The translations under genes and the position numbers were made by a program. A stretch of 64,000 nucleotides of DNA from Marthasterias glacialis (taxonomy: Eukaryota > Echinodermata > Asteroidea > Forcipulatida > Asteriidae): contig OU452228.1 of the NCBI GenBank assembly GCA_911728455.2, positions 19,495,224 through 19,559,223 on the forward strand. The letters run 5' to 3'. The notes under the pieces were generated by a model. The model did no database searches and had not been told where the DNA came from. It worked only from the letters and a program-made list of their open reading frames with translations. Numbering within the stretch: position 1 is the stretch's first letter; each line of letters starts with the position of its first letter. Positions 1 through 11,900 of this stretch are shown piece by piece.

Positions 1-119
1 CGAGGGCCTCCGACGACGACGCTATTCATTCGAGCTACTGAAGCTCGTGTTGGCCTGGCGTAGGTCGGTAGCTCCCCACCAACTAAAGCTGATCGCCGCT
101 CGTGATTTGCCTTGGACAT
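1..119 (-). CDS. Possible N-terminal exon of an unidentified gene, cut by the window edge
   Basis: On the minus strand an ATG at 119-117 opens a frame that stays open to base 1, about 39 codons. It begins MSKANHERRSALVGG and continues with basic, Ser/Val/Gly-rich residues. An in-frame TAA lies 18 bases upstream of the ATG, so this would be a true start. The stretch is richer in G+C than the AT-rich DNA at 120-1000, as expected for coding sequence. I recognise no domain. The plus strand also has an open frame here, stopping at 119-121, which could instead be the tail of a plus-strand gene. Weak evidence; the rest of the gene would lie left of the window. Confidence 0.3.
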   Translation of the reverse strand, partial: MSKANHERRSALVGGELPTYARPTRASVARMNSVVVGGP

Positions 120-121
120 GA

Positions 122-2040
122 TATGTAAGCAAAGTTAAGTCATCAATCTCCATGGAGTAGAAGCAAGACCGCAGTGGCAGAGTCATTCAAATTTCAGGCA
201 CATACTCTCTGGAGAACTCATTGTGTCTGGCTTTTGTATTTTTACGACCAAACGGTTGATTGTAAAATGTTTTATGTTTATGTAAGTCTTGCTCACATTG
301 ACTACTGATAATCATAGAGAAAGGTCTGTGTTCCTCTCTCTATGTATTAATGTTCTCGGTGAGTCTCGAGCAATCTGAAATGAGCGAGCTCAGAATATTC
401 TCCAAAATACCTTTCCGACAATTGTACAGACAGACGACTAATTATTGACCGGTGTCACATCCTATACAGCCACTGGAAAAATCAAATGGTTTTAACGTCC
501 ACTGCTTTAGTCTCCATGCCGATCCGATTTGTGTATATCCGGAATCGTCTAGAACCACTCTAATCAAAATCAACGAGATAAAACAATTTTACAATGAAAC
601 TGCTAGACAAAAAAGGTGATGTTCACGAATCGTAAATCACCCGAACGCACGATAACGCTGACTATAAAGGCAGTTATCAGTAGTTGTCATGACGGGTCGC
701 TAGTTGTTTACCTACGGGGAGAATCTCAAGAGGGCTAAGCAGGGGTTCATGTTGGCTTGTTCCTGGTGTAGACTTTGCAATATTCTCATTGACGTCAAGT
801 TGAACTTCAGTAAAGCACGCAACAAGTAGTTTATACAATCGCATCAGATAATCTTCAGTTAGTGTTAATATTAACTGAGACTGAGGGGTGCAATTGGTTC
901 GAAATTAACGGCCCCATCGCATCGACTTAATTTGAATTTGATAGGTAGCTTCAATAGATTGTGTCTCAACGACTAGTTCAGAATAAATCACAGTTTTTTT
1001 CGTTTTTGTGTTCGTTTATCTTGTTGATAGTAGTGTTAACAGCAGTGAAGTAACACACACTACATATACTATTATAGGACAGATTATTCTGTTGATTATT
1101 CGAAGAATAAAGAAAAAAGTATACATCACCCCGACCAGCTTGAAATTTTTCACTGCTTCACAACCGCACTTGATTGGCAAATGAATTAGAGAAACCGTGA
1201 TCAACACCAAAACAAAGTCCGAAGAAACGTTTTTAAAGCTGAATACAATACGAACCAATTGTATTTATTCATTTGTGAATATAGACGGCGAACGTAAAAT
1301 ACAGACACCCAACTGAACTGGCCATTGCTGCTTCCTATCGGCCGAGTCTTCACATGCAGTAACCGGCACTGTTTCCAGATTGCGGTTCGAATGAACAATA
1401 TCTGGGGTAAATTTACTTCAAAGTGCCACAATAGGAACTTCAACTCGAGCGTTGATGTACAAAGAACGTTTTGGACAATTTTAACACAATTTGCCGAATG
1501 CTGCAGCTGCGAAACACAAATACTTAGCAAGGAATGCGGCCAAATTGAGCGACTAAACAGCGTGGTCATGGTTTCAGAAAAACACAACACCAAAATAATT
1601 CATGGTATTCGGAGCGCAGTCGGATGTTTTTTACACATCAATTCCCATTCATTGCCATTGAACCAACTCCATCAATACAGTTTTGAACGGGTTTCCACAA
1701 TAAAGCTGTTTTTTAAACAGCTATTTACAAAGACAACTCGCTCTATTGATGGGGAATATCGTAGGGTATGGTAAAACAGTCATGCAACGTTGCAATAAAT
1801 GTTGGAACAAGGCAAGTGCTACAGACACAATATTTGGGGTTTTTAATGTCAAAAAACCCAAGGAAAAAAGAGAAAATGAGCTGATCAGCTGGATATGGAA
1901 ATTGAATCTGAAGTTGAAGGTCTCTGTCATGATTTGTTATGATCTATCCTATTTCTCTATTCAATTCATTGTTATCAAACTGATGCTGGATGGAAAATAT
2001 AGTCTGGCATCGTTTAAGAATAATATTTTTGTTTACCCAT
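122..2040. other. AT-rich intergenic DNA, no gene recognised
   Basis: The longest open frames here (for example 1325-1774 plus, 149 codons) overlap open frames on the other strand. They have no recognisable domain and no convincing splice context. If the minus-strand exon at 1-119 is real, the bases just right of it would be its 5' untranslated and promoter region. Nothing else could be supported. Confidence 0.5.
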
Positions 2041-2049
2041 ATTAGTCAG

Positions 2050-2175
2050 GTGTCAGACATCTGCTCTAGAATGGCAAAGGTTGTGGGTTCGAATCCGACC
2101 AAGTAATTAGCCTGTGGATTTTTTTACAGGACTCGGGAAAGTATTGAGTACACAGTGCTTAACACACATTAATGT
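2050..2175 (+). repeat. tRNA-derived SINE fragment
   Basis: A perfect RNA polymerase III B-box, GGTTCGAATCC, lies at 2086-2096 and is preceded by a degenerate tRNA-like half. It is followed by a body with the local hairpin CCTGTGGATTTTTTTACAGG. There is no paired acceptor stem, so this is a SINE and not a functional tRNA gene. Confidence 0.55.
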
Positions 2176-2499
2176 ATGGGTAACAATAAAACACAAATAA
2201 CAATGTTTCATGAAGACTCTGTTATAACTATATTATTGTTATCATGGGTGAAAAATTTCAGACTGTTATCCTAATTCAGACTTTCTTTACTAATGAAAAA
2301 CGTATATAGTTGTTATTTTCTTCAGATATAAATAAACCTTGCTCTTTGATCTACTTCTCCATTTCCGAGGTTCCCCCAGAAGCTCTTCAAAATCTATACC
2401 GGTAACTCCAGGGGCTACCATAATGAGAGAATGTCATCAATTCAACATACCGGTACCTCCTAAAAGTTGGATCTTATTTTCAGACCTTTTTGTCACAAG

Positions 2500-2650
2500 G
2501 GGTCGATTTCACAAAGCACCAAGATTCATCTTAAGATGAGTTGCCAGTATTACCATAGTGATTTGTATTGTGACATCACACTTTGCTTAGCAATTAAGAT
2601 TGATTTGCACTTAAGATCAATCTTAGCTCTTTGTGAAATCGAGCCCCCCC
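2500..2650. mobile_element. MITE with TIR ending in TTTCACAAAG, copy 1
   Basis: The left end reads GGTCGATTTCACAAAG and the right end is its near inverse, CTTTGTGAAATCGAGCCCC. The two halves also mirror each other inside (TTCATCTTAAGATGA on the left, CTTAAGATCAATCTTAG on the right). A second copy lies at 29588-29734 inside RPL31. It is too small to encode a transposase. Confidence 0.7.
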
Positions 2651-3764
2651 CCCCTGAATTATAATATGCAGGGGGTCGAACAAAGCTGGGCCCAGAACTT
2701 ATCTTTTAGGTTTTTCAAACACATTCATGGAGGGATCTGTAAGTTTCTGTGAGACCCTGGTTTCAACATGGCAACAGTTTTACAAACTAAAGCCAACTGA
2801 TTCAAACTGTTGTACTTTCTTTTATTCAATGAAAACAGTATTTTCAGCTAAAGGTTAAATTACAAGCTCGACAATAACAAAAATCACACATAAACGTTTA
2901 TTCGTTTTGTTTAAACGTAACTGAAATAGGCGTCCAGCACCTTGTCTTGTAAGTAATAAATATCATATTACCTTTTTTTTTTGATGTTTTTCTTGTGAAA
3001 ACAAATTGAATAAGGCTGATGATCTTGCTATTTCTAAAAAAAACTTGTTTCTATAATTTAATTATATGAACAATAAATTGCTCGTGTGTTAATTTAAATT
3101 ATTGTCGTAGTGTACAAGTTAAAAGAAATACTAAAGAATAAAAATATATACATAAATGTGACCTTTTACGAATGAAAATAGTTTCTTTATAGGCATCAAC
3201 TATTATCAATCTAAAACAAATACCCCCAAAATAGTGTCCTTATTATCTCATCATGTATAATCTATAGTTATTGTTTACTTTGGAAATAACCAGTTAAATC
3301 ATATTAAATTATGGTCTTAATCAACGTATCGCAAACTATGGCTCGCGACCCAAAAGAGGGTCGCTAAAACATCCAGGTGGGTTGCAAAACTTTATCAGAA
3401 GTGTTGATAATTTTCTTTCAGTATAAACTACACTCGTCCGCACTGATCGATAGACACAAAAATATCTTCAAAACATGGTATTTTTCCTTCACTGCTTCAA
3501 TAAATAATTTATTACTGTTAAGGGTAGCCTGTTTTTGTGACATAATCACGGCAGCAGGGGGTTCAATTGGCCGCCGATCTGTGGGTAGATGGCGGTCGAG
3601 TGCCTGAAATTTTCATTGGATTGCCAGTCTAAAAAATCTAGATTATACCAAATTGATTTTAACCAAAACCAGCCTGGTTACAATTTCGGCAAATCAACAA
3701 AAGATATACAATAGTATTGTTGTTACTATGAAACCTAAATGCTCTATTTTTAAACCTGCGTCAG
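2651..3764. other. AT-rich intergenic DNA, no gene recognised
   Basis: Mostly A+T with short homopolymers. The segment at about 3330-3380 (GCTCGCGACCCAAAAGAGGG and following) looks like the end of a dispersed DNA element, but I could not find its partner end. No supported gene. Confidence 0.4.
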
Positions 3765-5850
3765 TTGCGAACTAAACGATAGTGGAGTCATGGGGGTCAT
3801 GAACCAGCGAACTAAACGATAGTGGAGTCATGGGGTCATGAACCAGCGAACTAAACGATAGTGGAGTCATGGGGTCATGAACCAGCGAACTAAACGATAG
3901 TGGAGTCATGGGGTCATGAACCAGCGAATTAAACGATAGTGGAGTCATGGGGTCATGAACCAGCGAACTAAACGATAGTGGAGTCATGGGGTCATGAACC
4001 AGCGAACTAAACGATAGTGGAGTCATGGGGTCATGAACCAGCGAACTAAACGATAGTGGAGTCATGGGGTCATGAACCAGCGAACTACGGTAGTGGAGTC
4101 ATGGGGTCATGAACCAGCGAACCAAAGGATAGTGGAGTCATGGGGTCATGAACCAGCGAACCAAAGGATAGTGAAATCATGGGGGTCATGAACCAGCGAA
4201 CCAAAGGATAGTGGAGTCATGGGGTCATGAACCAGCGAACTACAGTAGTGGAGTCATGGGGTCATGAACCAGCGAACTAAACGATAGTGGAGTCATGGGG
4301 TCATGAACCACCGAACTAAACGATAGTGGAGTCATGGGGTCATGAACCAGCGAACTACGGTAGTGGAGTCATGGGGGTCATGAACCAGCGAACTAAACGA
4401 TAGTGGAGTCATGGGGTCATGAACCACCGAACTAAACGATAGTGGAGTCATGGGGTCATGAACCAGCGAACTACGGTAGTGGAGTCATGGGGGTCATGAA
4501 CCAGCGAACTAAACGATAGTGGAGTCATGGGGTCATGAACCACCGAACTAAACGATAGTGGAGTCATGGGGTCATGAACCAGCGAACTACGATAGTGGAG
4601 TCATGGGGTCATGAACCAGCGAACTAAACGATAGTGGAGTCATGGGGTCATGAACCAGCGAACCAAAGGATAGTGGAGTCATGGGGTCATGAACCAGCGA
4701 ACTACAGTAGTGGAGTCATGGGGTCATGAACCAGCGAACTACGGTAGTGGAGTCATGGGGTCATGAACCAGCGAACTAAACGATAGTGGAGTCATGGGGT
4801 CATGAACCAGCGAACTAAAGGATAGTGGAGTCATGGGGTCATGAACCAGCGAACCAAAGGATAGTGGAGTCATGGGGTCATAAACCAGCGAACTAAACGA
4901 TAGTGGAGTCATGGGGTCATGAACCAGCGAACTAAAGGATAGTGGAGTCATGGGGTCATGAACCAGCGAACCAAACGATAGTGGAGTCATGGGGTCATGA
5001 ACCAGTGAACTAAACGATAGTGGAGTCATGGGGTCATGAACCAGCGAACTAAACGATAGTGGAGTCATGGGGTCATGAACCAGCGAACTAAAGGATAGTG
5101 GAGTCATGGGGTCATGAACCAGCGAACCAAAGGATAGTGGAGTCATGGGGTCATGAACCAGCGAACTAAACGATAGTGGAGTCATGGGGTCATGAACCAG
5201 CGAACTAAACGATAGTGGAGTCATGGGGTCATGAACCAGCGAACTAAACGATAGTGGAGTCATGGGGTCATGAACCAGCGAACTACGGTAGTGGAGTCAT
5301 GGGGTCATGAACCAGCGAACTAAACGATAGTGGAGTCATGGGGTCATGAACCAGCGAACTACGGTAGTGGAGTCATGGGGGTCATGAACCAGCGAACCAA
5401 AGGATAGTGGAGTCATGGGGTCATGAACCAGCGAACTACGGTAGTGGAGTCATGGGGTCATGAACCAGCGAACTAAACGATAGTGGAGTCATGGGGTCAT
5501 GAACCAGCGAACTAAAGGATAGTGGAGTCATGGGGTCATGAACCAGCGAACTAAACGATAGTGGAGTCATGGGGTCATGAACCAGCGAACTAAACGATAG
5601 TGGAGTCATGGGGTCATGAACCAGCGAACTAAACGATAGTGGAGTCATGGGGTCATGAACCAGCGAACTAAAGGATAGTGGAGTCATGGGGTCATGAACC
5701 AGCGAACCAAAGGATAGTGGAGTCATGGGGTCATGAACCAGCGAACTAAACGATAGTGGAGTCATGGGGTCATGAACCAGCGAACCAAAGGATAGTGGAG
5801 TCATGGGGTCATGAACCAGCGAACTATACGATAGTGGAGTCATGGGGTCA
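3765..5850. repeat. Minisatellite: about 54 copies of a 39-bp unit with higher-order structure
   Basis: The full unit is 39 bp, from GAACCAGCGAACTAAACGAT through AGTGGAGTCATGGGGTCAT. Variants carry CCAAAGG or TAAAGG in place of TAAACG, and shortened units of about 37-38 bp read ACTACGGTAG. Between about 4260 and 4580 a three-unit block of 116 bp, marked by the variant GAACCACCG, is repeated three times. Because 39 is a multiple of three, one minus-strand frame reads through long runs as a 13-residue repeat (MTPLSFSSLVHDP); the shorter units break it. The array starts about 145 bp beyond the CNBD2 stop codon, so it may lie in or just past that gene's 3' end. Confidence 0.98.
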
Positions 5851-5925
5851 ACTACAACTAAGTGTCTTGCAAAAGGTCACAAGTATTGATTTTTGGGTCT
5901 GGGAACCAGACTAGGCAAATTGGCA

Positions 5926-5986
5926 ACCTACTTTTGACTTATAGCCGAGGGCGCCCTATTCAAATGACGTCACGTGCATACGGTTG
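5926..5986 (-). mobile_element. Truncated MITE end, same family as 23623-23799
   Basis: This segment (CGAGGGCGCCCTATTCAAAT, then ATGACGTCACGTGCATACGG) is the reverse complement of the left end of the element at 23623-23799 with several substitutions. No opposite terminus is present. It sits directly after the CNBD2 stop codon, so the CNBD2 3' untranslated region probably contains it. Confidence 0.6.
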
Positions 5987-5994
5987 ATAAAATA

Positions 5995-8900
5995 TTATAT
6001 TGAGAAACTAAGTGGTTTCAGTGTCCTGTTCCAACGTTTTTTGGCTTTGTATTTCTTCAGCGCAATTCGGTCCATTAACGTAGTCTTGTATCTCAACCAA
6101 GTTTCTTGCCTCTCCAAATTCTCGCTCGCATCCTCCTCTGACATAAACTCACGAACCTGATAAGCAAAAGGAAATCAAGAACCTTAAGATACCGTAAAAC
6201 TAATTTATATTGGAGGATATTTACTGTAAAGAAGCTTCTTGGATATAAGATGCCGAATCAGACCGCCACTAAATGCGACCAAAAACATAGTCTTACCTTT
6301 GTATTGCAAATAGGCCTACACTATTTTTAAACAGCAACGAATGTAGAAGTCGGATTGGTGATTTGTTCTTTAATTGGATCAAGGAACGTCAAGAAGCTTC
6401 TTAAAAATAAGATGCCGAATCAGACCGCCACTAATTGGGACCAAAAAAATAGTCTTATCCTGTGTCAAAATACACTATTTTTGAACAGTAATGAATGTAG
6501 AAGTCGGATTGGTAATTTGTTCTTTAATTGGATCAAGGAACGTCAAGAAGCTTCTTAAAAATAAGATGCCGAATCAGACCGCCACTAATTGCGACCAAAA
6601 ATAGTCTTATCCTGTGTCAAAACACACTATTTTTGAACAGTAATGAATGTAGAAGTCGGATTGGTAATTTGTCCTTAAATTGGATCAAGAAACGTAAAGA
6701 TTTACAATCTGTTATCAATTGTGTGTCCCTCTACGTTCATAAAAATGCAATAATTGTGCATAATACATTGTTTCATGGCCGAATATTTGAACCTGGACGT
6801 CTTTATGTACATACCAAGGTGTCCAGTTTGAGTATGGTGACAGTTCCAGCGTGTGTTCGGAAAAATCTTTTATTTATCTTGATAATTTCTGCTCCTTCAC
6901 TCACCTAGCAGAACGATAAAACAAATTGTGCAGTTTAATAACAGCTGAATTATTTGCAATTTGTGAGGTAATGCTGGAAAGGTACTTCGCTATGTGGGAG
7001 CAAAAAGCTATTTTTTTTTTTACAAGTTTTGAGTAATTTTAATTCAATTCAAAGTAACACCCGTTTCAGACTGGCGCTCCAGTGTCGCGCCGAACCAAAT
7101 AGATTAGGAGGGACTCTAGATTTCGGTTTCAGACAGGCAAACTTAATTAACATAAATTTGCGTTAGGTTCGGCTTATGACAAGATCGACATCAAAACCCA
7201 AGATAATCCAGAGTCGTTCCGACCGACTGCAACTGTCGATCTGTCGATTTCTAGTGCGTCTAGTCGCGCTAGTCGCTCCTAAATGTTTCAGAGGTCGAAC
7301 TTTTCATGTGCTTCATTCAACAATTTGATTCGGAGCGACTCTGGAGCGCCAGTCTGAAACGGTGTAAGTTTGTTTCAGTGTTGTCAAAAGCACAAAGGTT
7401 ATAAGTTCTCATTATATCACTTGTCATTGCAAAACAAGCTCAAGCTACATTAATCAATTTTGATGAATAAAGTTTAAGTTTAAGATGCAGCAGACATCAT
7501 TTTAGGTTGGGATGAAGCACTGCTTTTGTACCCTAACCTATATAGACAGACAAACAGAGACAGGACAAGGGACTGTCGTAACAGAATACATGACAAGTTA
7601 TATGCACTACGGCAAACTATAGGTCAAGTATGGACCTTAGCATGAGTATGCAAACTATAGGTCAAGTATGGACCTTAGCATGAGTATGCATTGAAAAGGT
7701 GCTTTTTCGGATTTTTGATAAATATAAACGGAGAGAGCGTGACATTTTTATGGTCTTTCAGAGCATAGTGTCACTACGAATTTAAATTGACTTGAATCTG
7801 TTATCTGCTAGTGGTGCACCATGTTGTTCTCTTAATATTTATCTTATGAAATACTTAATTAGGCCTATAATAGATACAATAGAATACCCTCCTTACCACA
7901 CTGACACCTGATGGTTCACTGCTAGCAGTACTAGCTACATCGTTTAAACCCTGGAAAACAAACAAAAAATCATCATCATTCATAAAACTCAGAATGTTTC
8001 TATTCTGCCACCAAGAAACTTGACAAAACACGGAAACTCTAAAAAGCTTCATGTCGTTCACACCAAATTCTTGTTGTCTTTGCGTGGCTAGGTGCATTAG
8101 ACCGATCCATTAAGCCCCTCCCCCTAAACATACTGACCAATCACAGCATTGGCTATATCCTGTACACGTGGGCAGCACGATGTGCGTCTCTTCGATGCCA
8201 CACTGCATGACTATGAACGCGCGCGCTATAACACATGTGTACATTTTCCAATAGGATTTTATCGTGTCGGACTTTCGGTGATGTAGCCCAGGCTGTGATT
8301 GGTCAACACGTAAGAGGGCGGGGCTTAATGGATCAGTCTACAATACTGATTGTTCTCGACTTAAAATGGTTAACATGGGAACGATACACATAAAATATCA
8401 ATAATTATGGCTTACAAATATATCCCCCGTTGTCATCCCGTCAAGTTGGATGTAGGCTCTTCTTTGTGCACAGGGTTTATCGACATCAACTTCAACGTGA
8501 CGTGTAAGTCTCCTTCTTGGCCTGTCTCGATGATTCATAAAACAACCGTCTGCTTGGTTTTGGTCATTCTGTTCCATGAAGGCGAGAGGAGGTAGGCGTG
8601 GCTTGGCATCGTGGAGAGATTTTAAGGAGTTGCTACTGAGACGTCGCTTCGCTGCGAAATCCTAAGTAGTAAAAGTTGTTTTCAATACTAATAGGATTTT
8701 TTTCATAATGATTGCATAAATAATGTTGTGGAACAAAGTTTTTTGAAGTTTCTCCATCTTGGTTTTGCCCTACTTAAATAAAGGCTGTGTCCAAATAAGC
8801 GGCTGTGGCTCCGGCGTGATCGTCAGGTGAAGATGTCGTTAAAGCGCAGGAGAACCAATAGCAACAGCCGCAGCCGTAGCCACAGCCGCCTTAGTATTAC

Positions 8901-11900
8901 CAAACAGAGGCTGTACAGAGAAATAGTCTGGTGTTTGTGTAAAACAAAAGGCAGCTATGGCCGTGTCCGAATCAAGCGACTTCGGCTACGGCTATGGCCG
9001 CTGGCTGCAACGACAACGTTGAAGAATAGGAATCCTCGGCATTCCGGCTGTAGCCACTGCCGAAGCCATTCATTTGGACACGACCTAAGATAATAACGAG
9101 TTGTGGCAGTATGGTCAAGGTTTCAACTGAACGTAAAGGCTCTTTTCGAAACCGCGGCTTGGGCTTGGGCCCAGGCTTAGGCTCCGTCGGCTAGTTTGAA
9201 AATGTGCACTCTCGGTATGGGCAGACGGAGCCTAAGCTGGGGCCCAGAAGCCGAAGCCGTGGTTTCCAAAAGACATATAGAAAGTGCAACACTTGGGGTT
9301 GGTTTAGAGTATGCAATTGTGTTTCCCTCACCAGATAAAACAATGTGGGAACCCGAGATCCCGAAAAATATTCGAAATCACACGAGACTTGCACACTATT
9401 TGGACATGGCGGTTGAATCATTCTAAAAAAAAATGACGGATATGGTTTATTCACTGACAAATAATGTTATTTTTCAATGTTTGAAAATATTGATGGCGGC
9501 CAATTTAGCACTGGGGTAACAACTGCAGAATGTAATATTTGTAATACAATATTGATCAATTATAGCTCTCAGGTCTTACCTTAACTAACAGAGAATCTTG
9601 ACTATTGAATCCCTTGTCACCGGGAGTACGTTCAAGAAATGCTGTTGTTAAAACATAAACATTTTTTGGTAAGGATCAGAAGACAACAATACACAACAAA
9701 CATGCGTGAAATATGCTATGGGTTTAATTTAGAAAACTGTAGCTTAAAAGTCTTTGGAAGACTATACGTCAATCATCACGACACATCCTCCAGCTTCCGC
9801 ACTTACAATCAAGAAAATCGGAGTCAGGTGGCGATACTAAGGAAGATCTTAGACGTAATCGTGACGTCATGTGACTGGACAATCCCGGCGTCTGTACACA
9901 ACCAAACAGGAAGTAAAAGAAACTGTCAACATTTGAAATAATAAAACGTATTCATATAGCGTCTTACTCAAAGCCTCAAAGCACTTCACACAAAGCTGAA
10001 TAAAAATTAAGTAACAATAGTAGCAAAAACAAAAGCTATGGATAAAGGGGACACACTTCGATACTATCAGGAAAATTCTAAAAAGCAATAAAGAAAGAGA
10101 AACCGAAACAAAAACAAAAAAATAAGAAGTTCTTCCTTATCTACATAAATTTACGTATTTGCATGAATTAACCTGTTGTGATTTGGTTTGATTAAAAATG
10201 GTTTATTCACAATGAAAATATACTCGCAGCCAGAGGTCGGATCAAAACATTTGAACAATATTTCAGTAAAACTTTAGACAATAAAAACTTGGGGGGGGGG
10301 GAATGAAAGATTGTAGTTACCGCTGGTGTTTCTCTGATGCTAATACCTAGTGTACCAACGTACGGGTTACCAGCTATGTTGGCTTTCTCGACCTCCAAAA
10401 TTCTACTCATCTAGAAAACGAGAGAAAAATTATCAAGCATAAACTTAATGAAGCTCAGTGGAGCATAGTTATTTTACATGAAACATAAACTAAAACTTTT
10501 GTCTAAGATTAAGACAAAATGATTTAAGTATAATGATAATCCACGTCATTACATTTATTAATTTCACAGGTAAAGATACTTGGTGTATCGATAAAAACGA
10601 TAAAGAAAACATATACACAAAACAGCCGTTTAAAAAGGTAGCACTCCTGATGGATTAAAAAAAGGAACTGACTAAAAAACTAAAGCATACCTCATTATCA
10701 TGATCAAAGATTTTCTGACCTCCTTGAACGAGTTTCTTCAAACCAGCTCCGAGCATTGCTACACAGTAAATTAAACAAACCATTGAGAATTCTTTTTTAA
10801 ATCAACATTCATTTTGAAATATTGGAAATATCGTACTTTACGTATACAATATTACTGTTGTGTTTTTGCAACATGACGTTATTTCTTTAGACACGATGAA
10901 TACAGATTTGACGCTAATAAAACTGGATTCACTTACCGTCTGCGTGCGACGGCTGTTTGACGTATCCAAGTTTATCAACCCCTTTTACCTCACTGAATTT
11001 TGTATCACCTTTGATGTCAGCAACTAATTGTCGTCGTATACATTTACACTTGCCCTGAAAGAAAACAATTGTGTATTTGTAAATACACGGTATCCCATTT
11101 CCAACTGCAAAACATTGGTCCAAACTGTAAACAAACTACATGTATACCTCTACCATAACGAATACTATCAAATATTTAATATCAACTTACAGACTTGACG
11201 ACGTACATCCACCGTGTATTGTTTGTATCCTTTGTTACAAGTCTTTCTGGACTGTAAACAAGAACAATTTAAGAGAAAACATTTTGAAAAATTATTAAAC
11301 AAAATGGGAATGACACGCCCTATTTAACGATGTTGCGGTGGCAGTGTGGGTGGAGGCTGGGAGTAGGTTGCTATTTATCGGGATAAGACACCATTTACAT
11401 TTATAATTATCTAACTTTCAGATAAGACAGATATATCAAATGTTTATTCACAATTGTCATCACAGTATGGAAAGACTGAATTGAACAATTTTACATCAAT
11501 AAAAGGACATCAAGATATACAAATCGATAAATGAAATAGAGTAAACAACTAGAATACACAAGCACTTAGGGAAAACGAAAACAAAATACCCAACAATATG
11601 AACAAATATGAAGAAAAAAACAAAGTAACCAACAATATGAACCAAGTAACAAACAACTGTTGTACACCCAAACGCTAAATGGGTTAAAATTACAACAAAC
11701 ATGATTGTAAAAATATATCTTATATTTTGGGGTAGAGGTCACTGGCTTGCAACAGCAACTTTATTTCGAGAAGATGGTTATTGTAATTAATGAACCACTG
11801 GATCGTAAATTGGAAACAAATCTATAATGAGAACTAGTCAATTATTTCAAACTATTGCTTATTATTAAACTTTACATGCTCACCCATAAAATTTGTATTC

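Noticed and set aside
1325-1774. 149-codon plus-strand frame
   Set aside because: It overlaps an open frame on the opposite strand, with no domain and no supporting splice sites.
3772-5843. Long minus-strand frames encoding a 13-residue repeat (MTPLSFSSLVHDP)
   Set aside because: They follow directly from a 39-bp noncoding tandem unit; shorter units break the frame and nothing suggests translation.
3765-5850. CRISPR-like array
   Set aside because: There are no unique spacers between repeats and the sequence is eukaryotic; it is a minisatellite.
9968-9995. Definite CNBD2 microexon
   Set aside because: It fits the phase and splice sites but sits in repeat-like sequence (CATATAGCGTCTTACTCAAA), so it is kept only as one option.
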